Assembly (NCBI GenBank): GCA_963965975.1
Contig: OZ014416.1
Coordinates: 4,402,001-4,466,000 of the forward strand
Reading direction: 5' to 3'
DNA from: Xestospongia bergquistia
Taxonomy: Eukaryota > Porifera > Demospongiae > Haplosclerida > Petrosiidae
DNA length: 64,000 nt
The notes below the pieces were generated by a model. That model worked only from the letters and a program-made list of their open reading frames with translations. It had not been told where the DNA came from and did not search any database. A program made the position numbers and the translations under genes. Below are positions 63,285 through 64,000 of the stretch, piece by piece (positions within the stretch are counted from its first letter, which is position 1; each line of letters starts with the position of its first letter).

Positions 63285-64000
63285 ATTACATTAGGACACA
63301 AGAGACAGTACAGGGACAGTTATATTAGAACACAGTATATGGGACAGTTACATTAGAACACAGTAGATGGGACAGTTACGTTAGAATGCAATAAATAGGA
63401 CAGTTACATTAGGTCACAGTAGATGGAAGAGTTACAGAATAAATAGGAGTGCTACATTAGGACACAGTACATGTTAAGGTTACATTAGAACACAATTGAT
63501 AGGACAGTTATATTAGAACATAGAGATGGGACAATTACTTTAGAACACAGTAGACGGGAAAGTTACATTAGAACACAGTAGATAGCACTGTTACATTAGG
63601 ACACAGTAAACACGACAGTTATATTAGAACACAGTAAATGGGACAGTTATATTAGAACATAGTAGATGGGACAGTTACATTAGGACACAGTAGACAAGAG
63701 AGATACATAGGACACAGTAGACAGGACAGTTATATCAGAATATAGCCAACTGGACACAGTTATATTAGAACACAGTAGATAGCACTGTTACATTAGGACA
63801 CAGTAGACAGAACAGTTACAATAGGACATAGTAGACAGGAGAATTACATTAGAACACAGTAGATAGGACAGTTACATTAGGACACAGTAGACAGGATAAT
63901 AACTTTAGAACACATTAAATAGGACAGTTACATTAGATCACAGTAGAAGGGACGATTACTTTAGGACACAAACCTTAGAACACAGTAGATAGGACAGTTA
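63285..64000. repeat. 28-bp minisatellite, continues past the window end
   Basis: More than twenty units of GGGACAGTTACATTAGAACA plus CAGTAGAT, with variants (AGAACA/AGGACA, ATGGG/ATAGC/ACAGG). The unit is 28 nt and often perfectly spaced. The array is cut by the window end, so its size is unknown. Confidence 0.92.

Noticed and set aside
1-64000. tRNA or rRNA genes
   Set aside because: I looked for T-arm GTTCRANNC motifs with matching stems and found none that fold. The GTTCGAA-like hit near 4936 is the Tigger terminal repeat.

Overview
This is an AT-rich eukaryotic (metazoan-type) window. Its genes are split by GT-AG introns, and most of the sequence is intronic, intergenic or repetitive. 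The clearest gene is a multi-exon ankyrin-ROC-COR-Death-CARD-like protein. Together with the base composition and the mix of decayed transposons, it suggests an early-branching animal, most likely a demosponge. That placement is inference and was not checked against any database.

Layout. (1) 1-14,028, + strand: the 3' part of a ROCO/DAPK-like gene. Two near-identical 99-nt ankyrin exons sit in tandemly duplicated exon-intron units. An 8.1-kb intron follows, full of dead mobile elements: a tyrosine-recombinase/RT-type retroelement scrap, a MITE with a 9-bp target duplication, an internally deleted Tigger/pogo element, and a gag-pol scrap. Then comes a 2,064-nt exon (last ankyrin, ROC GTPase, COR), a Death-domain exon, three tiny symmetric linker exons and a CARD-like exon. 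(2) 14,350-15,117, - strand: a convergent, unrecognised gene end whose AATAAA overlaps its stop. (3) 15,100-35,200: gene-poor DNA. It holds a decayed second copy of the CARD-like exon (19.5-19.9 kb), a hAT-like end, a CACTA/Plavaka-like transposase remnant (26.9-27.7 kb), two diverged copies of an unknown family (15.7 and 27.7 kb), and several simple or degenerate tandem repeats. (4) 35,284-60,770: a large degenerate satellite field of about 21 kb. It is built on a ~68-bp monomer and an ~85-bp variant, and is broken by two near-identical ~1.7-kb unique islands (41.0-42.7 and 54.3-56.0 kb) and the start of a third at 60.77 kb. Blocks of satellite are themselves copied at offsets of about 8 kb and 13.3 kb. 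(5) 60,960-64,000: an orphan minus-strand exon candidate, a broken BED-finger hAT element, a ~36-bp repeat and a 28-bp minisatellite that runs off the window end.

The ANK-ROC-COR-Death-CARD gene reads as a signalling protein: ankyrin repeats for binding, a GTPase switch, and two death-fold adaptors at the C-terminus. Its N-terminus lies upstream of the window, so whether it carries a DAPK-type kinase cannot be seen. Nothing else in the window forms an obvious functional partner for it. The rest is dominated by repeat growth and transposon decay.
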